Positions 36,458-45,739 of a stretch of DNA of 64,000 nucleotides are shown here, piece by piece. Made by a program: the position numbers and the translations under genes. The number at the start of each line of letters is the position of its first letter. The stretch's first letter is position 1. Location: NCBI RefSeq assembly GCF_020379485.1, contig NC_063451.1, forward strand, positions 25,278,630-25,342,629, read 5' to 3'. The notes under the pieces are model-generated. The model saw only the letters and a program-made list of their open reading frames with translations, ran no database searches and was not told where the DNA came from. This stretch comes from Brassica napus. Its lineage: Eukaryota > Streptophyta > Magnoliopsida > Brassicales > Brassicaceae.

Positions 36458-39400
36458 ATGCAAGTACTTGCGCGGAATCTAGCTCAGAGAGTCTCAAGAA
36501 GCCAGGTATGCTCTCAATTCATTCTTTCTCGATGGTTATTGTCTTCTTTGTTATTTCGCGTTTGAAGATTGATCTTCTAAACCATAAAGTTTCATCCTTT
36601 GAATGAAAGTAATTGACTTTTTAGAAAATTTACATAAAGCCTGAGACTTTATTGTGTTTCATCTCTGTGTGCTCTGTTCATTTATCTACACTACAACTTC
36701 GAAAACATATACATTTGCTAGCTAAGAGACACTTTGTTTATGAAATGGTGAATGAAAGTAATCAACTTTTAATCAAATTTACAGAAAGCCTGAGACTTTA
36801 TTGCAGAAAGTACTTATTGTTTGTGTTTCATCTCTGTATCCTGTTCTTTATCCACACTACATGTTCAAAAGTATAGACATTTGCTTTAGGCTAAGAGTCA
36901 CTTTGTTTACGAAATGATGTTTCTTCAGGTCATCAGTCGCTATGCATATTCAACTCAACGGGTCAGAGACATTGGTCAGCCAACTCCAGCATCTCATCCT
37001 CATGTAACTATCTTCTACTCTATTTTGCAAAATGCTTTTATTATGCTCTCTGATGGTTCCCCTCTTCTGCATCAGTTAATGGCCGAAGGAGAGGTCACAC
37101 CAGGAATAAGAATAGAGGAATACATTGGTAGAAGGAAGAAACTTGCTGAGCTTCTTCCTCAGAACAGCTTAGCCATCGTTTCTTCAGCTCCTATGAAGAT
37201 GATGACAGACGTTGTTCCATATACGTTCAGACAAGAGGCTGATTATTTGTATCTAACTGGCTGCCAGCAACCGGGTGGCGTGGCTGTTTTAAGCAGTGAA
37301 CACGGTTTATGCATGTTCATGCCGGAATCAACTCCTAATGTATGGTTAATTTATCTGTTTTAGTACATGAATTTCGTTATAGAGACTGTTTGGTGATTTA
37401 GAAGAGTTGGTTTGTGGTTTTAGGACATTGCTTGGCAAGGAGAAGTAGCTGGAGTTGATGCAGCGTCAAAGGTTTTCAAGGCGGAACAAGCATATCCTAT
37501 AAGCAAATTACCAGAGGTAACTTATATATTTAAGTGTCAGCTCTTGTAAAATGTTTTATTTATATGTTCTTTGAATGTACAGATTCTTTCAGACATGATA
37601 AGAAGTTCTTCCAAAGTGTTTCACAATGATCAAACGGCCTCACAAAAATACACAAACTTGGATGAGTTTAAAAAGTCAGCATCACTTGGCAAAGTGAAGT
37701 CTCTTTCAAGTTTTACTCATGAGCTGAGGTTGATTAAATCACCTGCAGAGCTCAAATTGATGAGAGAGTCTGCTTCTATTGCCTGCCAGGTACTCCTGTG
37801 TGACAACTGTGTTTATACACTTGAGACAATAGCTATTTAGACAATGAGCTTTTTTTATTCTCAGGGTCTTCTGAAAACAATGCTACATTCGAAAGGGTAT
37901 CCTGATGAAGGCATCTTGGTAGCCAAAGTTGAGTATGAGTGTCGGATAAGAGGTGCTCAGCGAATGGCGTAAGTCTCCTCTACATGTCTATCTACTCCAT
38001 GAATAAATTAAATAAGTACTCCTTATTCCTAATGAGAAGAATGTTTTCATTTTTTTTTATTCCTTAGATTCAATCCTGTAGTTGGTGGCGGTTCTAATGC
38101 TAGTGTGATCCACTATTCACGTAATGATCAGCGAGTAAGTTTGACGAAATTCTACTCAATTTACTAATACAGAGATGTGTTCTTGAAGCCAACATATATA
38201 AATACATCTGTGCAGATAAAAGATGGTGATCTTGTCTTGTTGGACATGGGCTGTGAGTTACATGGTTATGTTAGTGATCTTACTCGGACATGGCCACCTT
38301 GCGGAAAATTCAGTTCTCTTCAGGTTTTTATTTATCAAGAAACTCATTCTTCGAGCTCTTTTCTCATTGAAGATAAAAACATTGATGATACTTGTGGTTT
38401 TTTACAGGAAGAGCTATATGATCTTATACTTGAGACAAACAAAGAGTCCATAAAGCTATGCAAGCCTGGTACAACCATCCGTCAGCTAAACACATATTCG
38501 GTATATAAAACTTATCTTCAACTGTGCTGGAGATGTATGAAACACACAAAACAGTTTTGCCAAAATGTGAAATAAATTCATATAGAAATCTGAATTACAA
38601 ATATTTTCATAAGCTTATATGGACCAGAGATGTCATATATAATCACAAAGACCCATCAGCGTTAAACTTAAAGAGGTTTATTTGCCAACAAAATGCTATT
38701 TGAACTCAGATGATGCTTTGTGGTTTTGCAGACCGATATGTTGTGCGATGGACTGATGAAGATGGGGATCTTAAAGAATCGTAGACTGTATCACCAGCTG
38801 AATCCAACATCCATAGGTATGCAATGTTGAACCTCGATCACGTTAACTTATTGGTTTGTTCATCCAATCATAAATTTGCATGTTTGGACGAGGAAACCAA
38901 AACAATTAATTAAGTTTGGTTAACGTGCTGGTGCATACAACCTTGTTTAATTGTCTGCCATTGTGCTGTTAAACATGCAACGAAAAAAAAAAACACAAAA
39001 TGTTATCTAACAAAGTTCTCTTTTTGATGGATAAAAAAAAGGTCACTACCTTGGGATGGATGTGCATGATTCTTCTTCTGTAGGATATGACCGCCCTTTG
39101 GTACCCGGTTCTGTAAGTAAATCTAAACTCTTATTACATGTTCACCTGTTAACTTGCCCTCATCCTGCATTAATAAACTAAACTATTTGGACAGGTGATC
39201 ACAATTGAGCCAGGAGTCTACATTCCATCTTCATTCAACTGCTCTGAAAGGTATAACATTGCTGTCTTTCAAACTCTTTATGCAACAACTTCATGTAAGA
39301 GATTGTGGTTATGTAGATCCGTGAGATTAAACTGCAAATTAACCACAGGACATGCCATGATCTATCAGATAAGAAATCTTTGGTTATGTGAAATTGCTTA

Positions 39401-39589
39401 AATAATTCTTGATAAATTTGCAGATTCCAAGGGATAGGGATAAGGATTGAGGATGAAGTTCTGATCACTGAGACAGGCCACGAGGTGCTAACAGGGTCAA
39501 TGCCTAAGGAGATCAAACATATAGAGACGTTATTGAATAATCACTGCCATGAAAACGCTGCTCAGAGCTTCGCCAGTTTCTCTTCCTAA
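36458..39589 (+). CDS. ICP55: Mitochondrial intermediate cleaving peptidase ICP55-like (M24 family), copy 3, intact
   Basis: ICP55 removes one residue from mitochondrial protein N-termini after the main processing peptidase. Thirteen exons: 36458-36505, 36929-37003, 37076-37339, 37424-37516, 37583-37789, 37865-37968, 38068-38134, 38216-38323, 38408-38500, 38732-38816, 39042-39112, 39195-39250 and 39424-39589. They join to 478 residues. The N-terminus MQVLARNLAQRVSRS is basic and Arg-rich, as in a mitochondrial presequence. An aminopeptidase-P N-terminal domain spans about residues 40-220, followed by the M24 pita-bread domain. The metal ligands are visible: D296 (LLDMG), D307 (VSDLTRTWP), H383 (GHYLGMDVHD), E410 (EPGVYIP) and E433 (RIEDEVLIT). 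All borders are GT-AG. By position it matches At1g09300. The THUMP gene lies head-to-head. Confidence 0.9.
36601..36919 (+). repeat. Tandem duplication inside ICP55 intron 1
   Basis: Two diverged direct copies, 36601-36749 and 36750-36919. Both start GAATGAAAGTAAT, both contain AAGCCTGAGACTTTATTG and TTTCATCTCTGT, and both end near CACTTTGTTTA. The second has an extra block (CAGAAAGTACTTATTG). The same structure is present in copies 1 and 2. Confidence 0.8.
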
Positions 39590-40168
39590 GTTTAAAGGTT
39601 ACAGTTGAGCTGTTACTTAGAAACAATATATTTTAGATGTTATGAATAATGATAAAATTTGAAATAATATTAATGATGATTTGATTTGATTTGACTGGAC
39701 CAAGTTTATAGCGAAACAGTACCAAGTCATCAAGTTTCAAGATAGTAAGGTGACAAATCACAATCAGTAAGTTAGACGTTGGAACTCTTGTAATTATGTG
39801 AACTACAATGTTTACTTGAATTCTAAAGATATTATTCAATTCGATTTATACCAAAAATAATTGAGGACACAACGGTTACTGGTTAGCTGTTGAAGAAAAG
39901 GTGAGTTGATAGGCCCTGCATTTACACGCAGAGGGCCATGCATGCACCATCTATCATATAACAAGTAACAACAATAATTGCTATCACTATTGTCTGATGA
40001 TGATTACTATAGTCACCCATAGACCTGCCCAACCATGTCCATTAATGCTTTCTCCATGTACCGCATACCACACAACCTATATATAACAAGGTTAAGTCGC
40101 CTCTTACCACAACACACAACTTCAGCTTTGAGGTAAAGCGTAAACTTTAAAAGAAAAACAGAACAGAG
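39590..40168 (+). promoter_or_regulatory. DUF538 upstream region, copy 3
   Basis: Between ICP55 and DUF538. It contains a TATATATAA box at 40078-40086, 83 bases before the ATG, and the RY-type motif CATGCATG at 39937-39944, known from seed-expressed promoters. Part of this region (about 39970-40168) was copied to 43735-43921 in front of the chimeric locus. Confidence 0.65.
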
Positions 40169-40675
40169 ATGGGTTTGGTCACAGAGGAGGTGAGAGCTAA
40201 GGCAGAGAAGTACACCGGAGATGAGATATGCCGAGAGAAAACAAAAGTCTTCCTCAAGGAAATATCTATGCCCAATGGCTTACTACCGTTGAAGGACATT
40301 GAAGAGGTTGGGTACGACAGAGAGTCAGGTGTTGTGTGGCTGAAGCAGAAACAGAGCATCACCCACAAGTTCGAAACGATCGATAAGCTTGTCTCCTACG
40401 GAACCGAGGTCACTGCCGTTGTCCAGACGGGTAAGATCAAGAAGCTCACTGGAGTCAAGGCCAAGGAGCTTCTCATCTGGGTCAGTGTCAGTGAGATCTA
40501 TACAGAGGAGAAAGAGAAGATCACGTTCAAGTCACCAACCACACTGTCCAGGACTTTCCCTGTCCCAGCTTTTATTGTCCCAGAGGAAGTGGAACCTGCC
40601 AAGGAAGAACCTGTCAAGGAGAAGAGCAGTGAAGCCGCCGAGGTTACGGAGGCTGTTGCAGTCAAGGAGGCCTAA
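40169..40675 (+). CDS. DUF538 (SVB-like) protein, copy 3, complete
   Basis: Single-exon gene of 168 residues beginning [20 protein letters not shown]. The body has the DUF538 pattern ([48 protein letters not shown]). The C-terminal 40 residues are low-complexity, rich in Glu, Lys, Pro and Ala. No signal peptide or membrane segment is visible. By position and sequence it corresponds to At1g09310, related to SVB, which affects trichome size and branching. The molecular activity of the family is not settled. A TATA box lies 83 bases upstream. This gene is the donor of the first part of the chimera at 43922-44764. Confidence 0.9.
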   Translation: MGLVTEEVRAKAEKYTGDEICREKTKVFLKEISMPNGLLPLKDIEEVGYDRESGVVWLKQKQSITHKFETIDKLVSYGTEVTAVVQTGKIKKLTGVKAKELLIWVSVSEIYTEEKEKITFKSPTTLSRTFPVPAFIVPEEVEPAKEEPVKEKSSEAAEVTEAVAVKEA

Positions 40676-41462
40676 TCAAGCCGAGAGTTAGTAGTGTTTC
40701 TCACTGCTCTTACGCTCATGTATTACCTACCACTCGTTTCTGCTTCTTTTACTACCTGTAATAAGATGTCACCAACATCCTCCTGTTATACAAAAAAATA
40801 CCGAAATTATCTATAAACTACATTAAAGCTGGTTATGTATGTGACTTCAAGAACACTGGAAACATATTAGCAAGCCAAAGTGAAAGCTACATCGAGATCT
40901 TTTCAAAATGTTTTACAACCTCAAAAAGTTTCCCTCACGTGTTAAATCGTGTGCATACCCACTTACATGGCGTACTGCTTATTCTTTACTATGTATAGCA
41001 ACATCGTTCATATGCACTGGCTATAGTTACTTACCCGCTGCTCGATAAGAAGTTACAGCGTAGCTTCACTCTATATTTCAATTACATTGATTGAGGTTTT
41101 GAATCATTTTCTTTCAAGTAATTGCTCAACTGAAATATTGATCGAGGTTTTGAATCATTTTCTTTCACGTAGTTGCTCAACTGAATTCATCAGACGAGGA
41201 TCTTGAAGATGAAGGTTGCATCGAAATCATAAAGAAACGTAAATTTTCTGAAGCTAAACATACGCCATAGGAGATACAAAAATGTTATATAGGGTAAAAT
41301 CGAAAATGTCAAATACATGTAAAAGAGAATATAATAAACCTCTTTCTTAATCCCTTGCAAAATATTATATTGGTAAAACGAATCAGTAAAAAAAACATGG
41401 TGTGGCTTATGGCAAATCTTCTTTATACACTGCCTTTTGCTCACTAAAACATGTTCTTCTTT
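40676..41462. other. Intergenic region between DUF538 and ECHIDNA
   Basis: The 3' flanks of two converging genes. It holds the 51-base tandem repeat noted separately. The Agenet-domain gene that I recall between these two in Arabidopsis (At1g09320) is not present here. Confidence 0.55.
41089..41186 (+). repeat. Two tandem copies of a 51-bp unit
   Basis: GATTGAGGTTTTGAATCATT (from 41089) and GATCGAGGTTTTGAATCATT (from 41140), each followed by TTCTTTCA and GTTGCTCAACTGAA-like sequence. A few substitutions separate them. Confidence 0.85.
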
Positions 41463-43272
41463 TCAGACAAGGGTAAAGGCAGATTGTACCGTGGACTGGA
41501 ACCGTGATGCGATTGTCTGTGAGGCAAACTGCTGAAACTGTTTCTTTGCATCTGCCAACAAATAAAAAGTGTTAAGTCTAATGATCTATAGCCCATTTGA
41601 CTATTATAAGGGCTATACTGGAATGGATCTTACCTTTCTTGCACTTTGTGAAGCCGATGATATTAGCCGCGTTAAGGGACAAGCAAACGCCGACAACAAG
41701 CAGATAGTCGGCCTGAAACCTTATCAGTGAAAATATCCCAAGGACTAACCACGCAGCTGCCTGAAGATAGGACAAACAAAAAACAAGATTCAGCTGCGGT
41801 AAAAGACAGCATAATGTTTTCACAAGTTTGTAATTGCTGACGCTAGAACACTAAACCCATTGCTACCACCATCTCAAGGCTCATTCTTACTCTCTATAGG
41901 TCGCCTTGTAATGCAACTGAGCCTATAGGGTTTTAAGCTACCAACTATTAGTCAATCTGATAATGCAGGATCATAGGATATACTAATGCAATTTCAACAT
42001 GCACAATAACAGTGGTCAACTTTTAGTCCCCCAGATTACTTCTCCCTAATCTCCCTATTTTGCAATGTGTATGCGGGTGATTGACTCAAATGTCAATTGC
42101 CACTAACTCAGAAGGAGAATCGTTTGTCACAAACTCATAGATAAAAACTCATTTAAACGTTAGCTTGTTGGTGGGATGAGAGAAGTCAGCGATCTATATA
42201 TGGTTAGTGTGGGATACTAAAAGACAGCTTCGAAATTCGTCTCACCGTTTGCAAAACATTTGCTTCATCATTAGGGTCATGTTCATTCTTTCCTATTCTT
42301 ACTTCTACTCCTCCACTAAAGTTCCGGTGAGTGAAAAGTGACAAGCTCATAGGCAAGTAAGCATAGATAGGAACAACTAGTTGAAACATTTGGGGTCGTG
42401 TTCATTATTGCCCGTTCTTACTACTAATCCTAATGCTCCACAAAAGTTTCAGGTGCATTGCAAACAGGTTTAAGCGATAAGCTACAAACTGTAGTCAAAG
42501 ATAGGAACTACTCACTGCAAGGTAAAGCGTCCACCAGAAAAGCCAGGAGTCTTTCTTGTTCATCCGAGCCAAGGACTGATACACAGACAAACGAAATAAA
42601 TGAGGTAAAAACTAGTAAGAATTTTTTGCTTAATGAATAAAGTAAAAAGTAAAAGCATTAAGCAAAAAAGAGAGGGCTAACCTCCTGGTCAAGAGACTCA
42701 AACTTCCAGACACTTTCACCCAAGTCATTGATCTCGTTCCACCACCTGAGACCAACAAGTATACGCCCACTCACATTCTTAACCACCCAGAAGTCAAGTG
42801 CCGCGAGAAGAACAGTCACCACAAAGATAATAACAAAGCTGTTGAAGAAGAGAGCCGAGAGAATGTAAAACGCCAACGCAGCACCCTGCCCCCAAAAACA
42901 AACTTGTTACCATTCTCCACCTCACTTATAAAAAAAAGTCTAAAAAGACTCATACTCAGGCTCATCATACCTTGAAGAGAACATGGAAGAGACACGTCTT
43001 CGGATTCGCATAGTTTTCAACTGGTGGCTGCATTGAATTAACAACGAGAATAATCACATCTGAGTCTAATTAAACCGATTCTTAACATAGCATTTCTATC
43101 TAGCTCAAGCCTTCCAAATTCTAATGTCTACACACACATTCTCCTCCGAGACGAATTCGAAGAGCACAGATCTAACACAATCACGTCCAGATCGAGCAGC
43201 TAATCGAGCTTAATCAAGAATCGGATAAGCAATCTAGCTCAGAAATTAATCATTCACCTGGTTAGGATCCAT
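41463..43272 (-). CDS. ECH: ECHIDNA / TVP23-family Golgi membrane protein
   Basis: ECHIDNA is a trans-Golgi network membrane protein that works with YIP4 proteins in secretion of cell-wall material and in cell elongation. Six exons on the reverse strand: 43258-43272, 42971-43027, 42682-42885, 42516-42575, 41634-41760 and 41463-41551. They join to 183 residues, close to the Arabidopsis 186. The protein begins MDPNQPPVENYANPKTCLFH and has four hydrophobic segments (AFYILSALFFNSFVIIFVV, VVTVLLAALDFWVV, SWLFWWTLYLAAAAWLVLG and YLLVVGVCLSLNAANIIG). The TVP23 core WWNEINDLGESVWKFES is intact, and the tail is FQSTVQSAFTLV. All borders are GT-AG. It is single copy here and corresponds to At1g09330, which fixes the orientation of the syntenic block. 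Confidence 0.92.
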
Positions 43273-43734
43273 CTTTCGAAGTATCCGAATGTATCAACCC
43301 CGACGCCGATCAGAAGATGGAATCCTAATACTGATCTTCCCTCCGAGAAAATTATCTTCGTTCGGTACCAGCAGATCTTCAAACTCTTGCGCGTGTTTTC
43401 TTAGCGTTTTAATTCTAATCTATAGGCCCAAGTGAGTGTCCTTTATAGCCCATTAGGCCCAATATAAAAGGTTGGGTTAAGAATCTAGTACAAATATCAA
43501 TGCCTTAACACACACGTAACAAGATTTCACTAATGTCAAACCCTAAAAGAGACCTAACATAGTTTGTTTTTCTTTCTTGCTTCACCATCTGGCTGAAAAT
43601 CTAGTATAGATATAGGTTCCTTAGTACGCACATAAAGATCTAACACTTTCAAACCCTAAAAAACAGAATCTAGTACAAACTGTCTTTTCACCTACATTTT
43701 TGGCTACAATATCTCGTTTTCAGGTTACATTGTT
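43273..43734 (-). promoter_or_regulatory. ECHIDNA upstream region with site II and telo-box motifs
   Basis: Three RGCCCA (site II, TCP-type) motifs lie at 43424-43430, 43447-43452 and 43455-43461, close upstream of ECHIDNA. This is typical of plant housekeeping promoters. Further out, two diverged direct repeats (about 43480-43550 and 43598-43662) each start AATCTAGTA and end with the telo-box AAACCCTAAA (43538-43547, 43651-43660). Confidence 0.6.
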
Positions 43735-43921
43735 CACAACAATAATTGTTGTGTGTTGATGATTGCCATAGTCACCCATAACCTGCTCAACCATGCCCAT
43801 TAATGCATTTTACATGCACCGTATACCACACAACCTATATATAACAAGGTTAAGTCGCCTCTTATCACAACACACAACTTCAGCTTTGAGGTAAAGCTTA
43901 AACTAAAAAAACAGAGCAGAG
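43735..43921 (+). promoter_or_regulatory. Copied DUF538 promoter in front of the chimeric locus
   Basis: Homologous to the DUF538 upstream region (about 39970-40168), with substitutions and small indels. The TATATATAA box (43836-43844), the AAGGTTAAGTCGCCTCTTA block and the ACACAACTTCAGCTTTGAGG 5' UTR block are all kept. The match starts near ACAACAATAATTG. Confidence 0.75.
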
Positions 43922-44501
43922 ATGGGTTTGGTCACACAGGAGGTGAGAGCTAAGGCAGAGAAGTACACCGGAGATGAGATATGCCGAGAGAAGACAAAAG
44001 TCTTCCTCAAGGAAATATCTATGCCTAATGGTTTACTACCGTTGAAGGACATTGAAGAGGTAGAACTGGAGAATCTTATGTAACTTGATTTGTCTGTACA
44101 GTCTTATATTATGGGTCAAAAAATTTAATTACATGTTTGGTTGCGTTCCTCACGTTATTCAAGCATGATGTTTGATATTTATATGTTCCAGGTTAAGCCT
44201 GCCCTGCCAGTTCTTCGGCAACTTATCTATCTAAATGATGAAGAAGTTCTCACAGATGCCTGCTGGGCTCTATCTTACCTTTCAGATGGCCCCAATGATA
44301 AGATCCAAGCTGTGATCCAGGCTGGTGTTTGTCCACTACTTGTGGAGCTTCTGAGGTTAGCTCAATTTTGCTATATTATTGCTATATTAGCTGGTCTTGT
44401 AGTTTTGTTCTTCAGATTCTTATCCCCCAACAATGGTGTTTGACATTTTCAAATTTGTGATGTTTTTAATACCTCTTAGAAATTGAGTGTTAGTGTACTG
44501 A

Positions 44502-44538
<37 letters not shown>

Positions 44539-44764
44539 CTTCAAGTCATCCATCACCTACGGTTCTCATTCCTGCGCTTCGAACTGTTGGGAACATTGTA
44601 ACTGGTGATGACTCTCAGACACTGGTATGATCTGTGAAGAATGTTTCTATATAATGTTTGATTGTTTTGTTTAACATTTTGACAGCAGCTGTGTTTTTGC
44701 TTTTCAGTTTATAATTGATAGTGGAGCTTCTGAGGTTAGTTCCTTTCCGAGGATGGACTTGTAA
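43922..44764 (+). CDS. Chimeric DUF538-importin alpha gene (in-frame)
   Basis: Four predicted exons: 43922-44059, 44192-44355, 44546-44624 and 44708-44764. They join to 146 codons without an internal stop. Exon 1 is the first 46 codons of DUF538 ([20 protein letters not shown] ... LKDIEE). The next two are IMPA4 exons 6 and 7 ([20 protein letters not shown] ... GDDSQTL), about one and a half armadillo repeats. The last is the start of IMPA4 exon 8 (FIIDSG) followed by new residues [14 protein letters not shown] and AG borders are present at every join, and the phases agree. If unspliced, translation stops seven codons after DUF538. It has a copied DUF538 promoter with TATA box. It differs from its parents by substitutions, so it is a genuine older duplication. 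It could be a transcribed young gene or a decaying pseudogene. No function can be stated. Confidence 0.6.
44506..44536. repeat. (TA)n microsatellite in chimera intron
   Basis: About 15 TA units just before the acceptor of the IMPA4-derived exon 7. The parental intron has only about four. Confidence 0.9.
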
Positions 44765-44910
44765 CAAAAACTGGTGGTTAAGAAGGTAGTTAAGGAGATT
44801 TACCAACCAGTTTTATAAGGATTGTTAGCTACGCTCAAATGTTTAGAGTATATATATATGGTGCATCTCTCTTTTAAGTTTCATATCTGAAAACCATTAT
44901 CAAACAAAGA

Positions 44911-45102
44911 ATGAGTACTCCTCTCACAACGGCTCAAATCCAGGCAAATCTCGACCGCAAGCGCGCAGCAAAGGCGGCGGCAGATCGGAAGAGGGCTGCG
45001 GACAAGAAGAAAAAGGACAAGAAATTCAATGCTGCTGTGAAAGAATGCAAGAAGAACACACTGTATGAGAAAACTCTGCGTATGCTCGGGATCAAAAAGT
45101 AG
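44911..45102 (+). CDS. Small Lys/Ala-rich protein, 63 residues, unknown
   Basis: The protein begins MSTPLTTAQIQANLDRKRAA and is very basic (many Lys and Arg) with Ala, likely one long amphipathic helix or coiled coil, ending TLRMLGIKK. It has one Cys, no signal peptide and no membrane segment. Gene signals around it are good: a TATATATAT box at 44849-44859, about 50 bases before the ATG, and AATAAA signals at 45150-45155 and 45170-45175. I do not recognise the family. It lies 146 bases downstream of the chimeric locus on the same strand but has its own TATA box. Non-coding origin cannot be excluded for so short a frame. Confidence 0.6.
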   Translation: MSTPLTTAQIQANLDRKRAAKAAADRKRAADKKKKDKKFNAAVKECKKNTLYEKTLRMLGIKK

Positions 45103-45570
45103 TAGTTTGATGTTTGAACATGTAATGGGATGCATCTTGCATCCTTCTCAATAAATTGTTGTCGTGTCTAATAAATTTGATCCTTTTATCTCATATTGGA
45201 TTTCATTTTATTTTATTTCTTACATAATCATTAGTAATTTTTAATGCATATCGTAAGAATCAAAATGAGACTAAAATCAATCTATAGTTTCGGTCAAGAA
45301 AATATAAATTCATATGGGGGAGATGTCAAAAGAGATGGACCCTTCTATATTCGATCTCTAACCAAGAAAATTAAATTGATCTTCAATTATTTAAATCATA
45401 GTTATATTAAAATGAGAGAAAATTTTAAAATCCAGAAAGAAAAGGAGATCACGATTCTATTATATTCCCTCTGTTTCTCCATTTCTGCTCCTCTAATTTC
45501 CCCTTTTTTTTTTCCTATTATCCAAAGAATCTCTCCCATCTTCACCTAAATCCCCATTTTTTCTCCATTA
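45103..45570. other. Intergenic, nothing recognised
   Basis: AT-rich, with polyadenylation-type signals at its start and a CT-rich stretch (TTCTCCATTTCTGCTCCTC) near 45475 that resembles a plant 5' UTR for the small reading frame that follows. Confidence 0.4.
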
Positions 45571-45732
45571 ATGGAATGGACGACTTTGAAGTTGGAGATC
45601 CTGAGAATGTACAACAATGATGACGACGAAGGAAAAGATCTCTCCGATCTAAGAAATCCGTTGCGAAGAAGGTCATCAATCGGAGAAGACGATCTTGAAA
45701 TGCTCGATTTTGGTTCCCGTTCCTCGAGGTGA
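45571..45732 (+). other. Possible first exon of an unidentified gene, 53 codons
   Basis: The reading frame starts MEWTTLKLEILRMYNNDDDE and ends LDFGSRSSR. A good splice donor (CGAG|GTGATC) lies just before the stop. The preceding CT-rich leader and following T-rich DNA look like a plant 5' UTR and first intron. No later exon can be found before the AT-rich array, so it is either a relic or an artefact. Confidence 0.3.
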
Positions 45733-45739
45733 TCATCGT

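Larger units (their letters stand above)
28283..40700. repeat. Inverted copy of the IMPA4-THUMP-ICP55-DUF538 block
   Basis: Reverse complement of copy 1 (1-12350) and, for the part up to ICP55 intron 7, of copy 2. Gene order, intron positions, hAT insertion and putative LTR are the same in mirror image. It agrees with copy 2 wherever copy 1 is broken. Confidence 0.9.

Noticed and set aside
40676..41462. Missing Agenet-domain gene (Arabidopsis At1g09320 position)
   Set aside because: Only non-coding DNA with a 51-base tandem repeat is present. No frame resembles an Agenet protein.
43735..44764. Helitron or Pack-MULE capture as the origin of the chimera
   Set aside because: No terminal inverted repeats, CTRR-hairpin end or target duplications could be seen around it. 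Microhomology at the joins fits repair-based template switching better.
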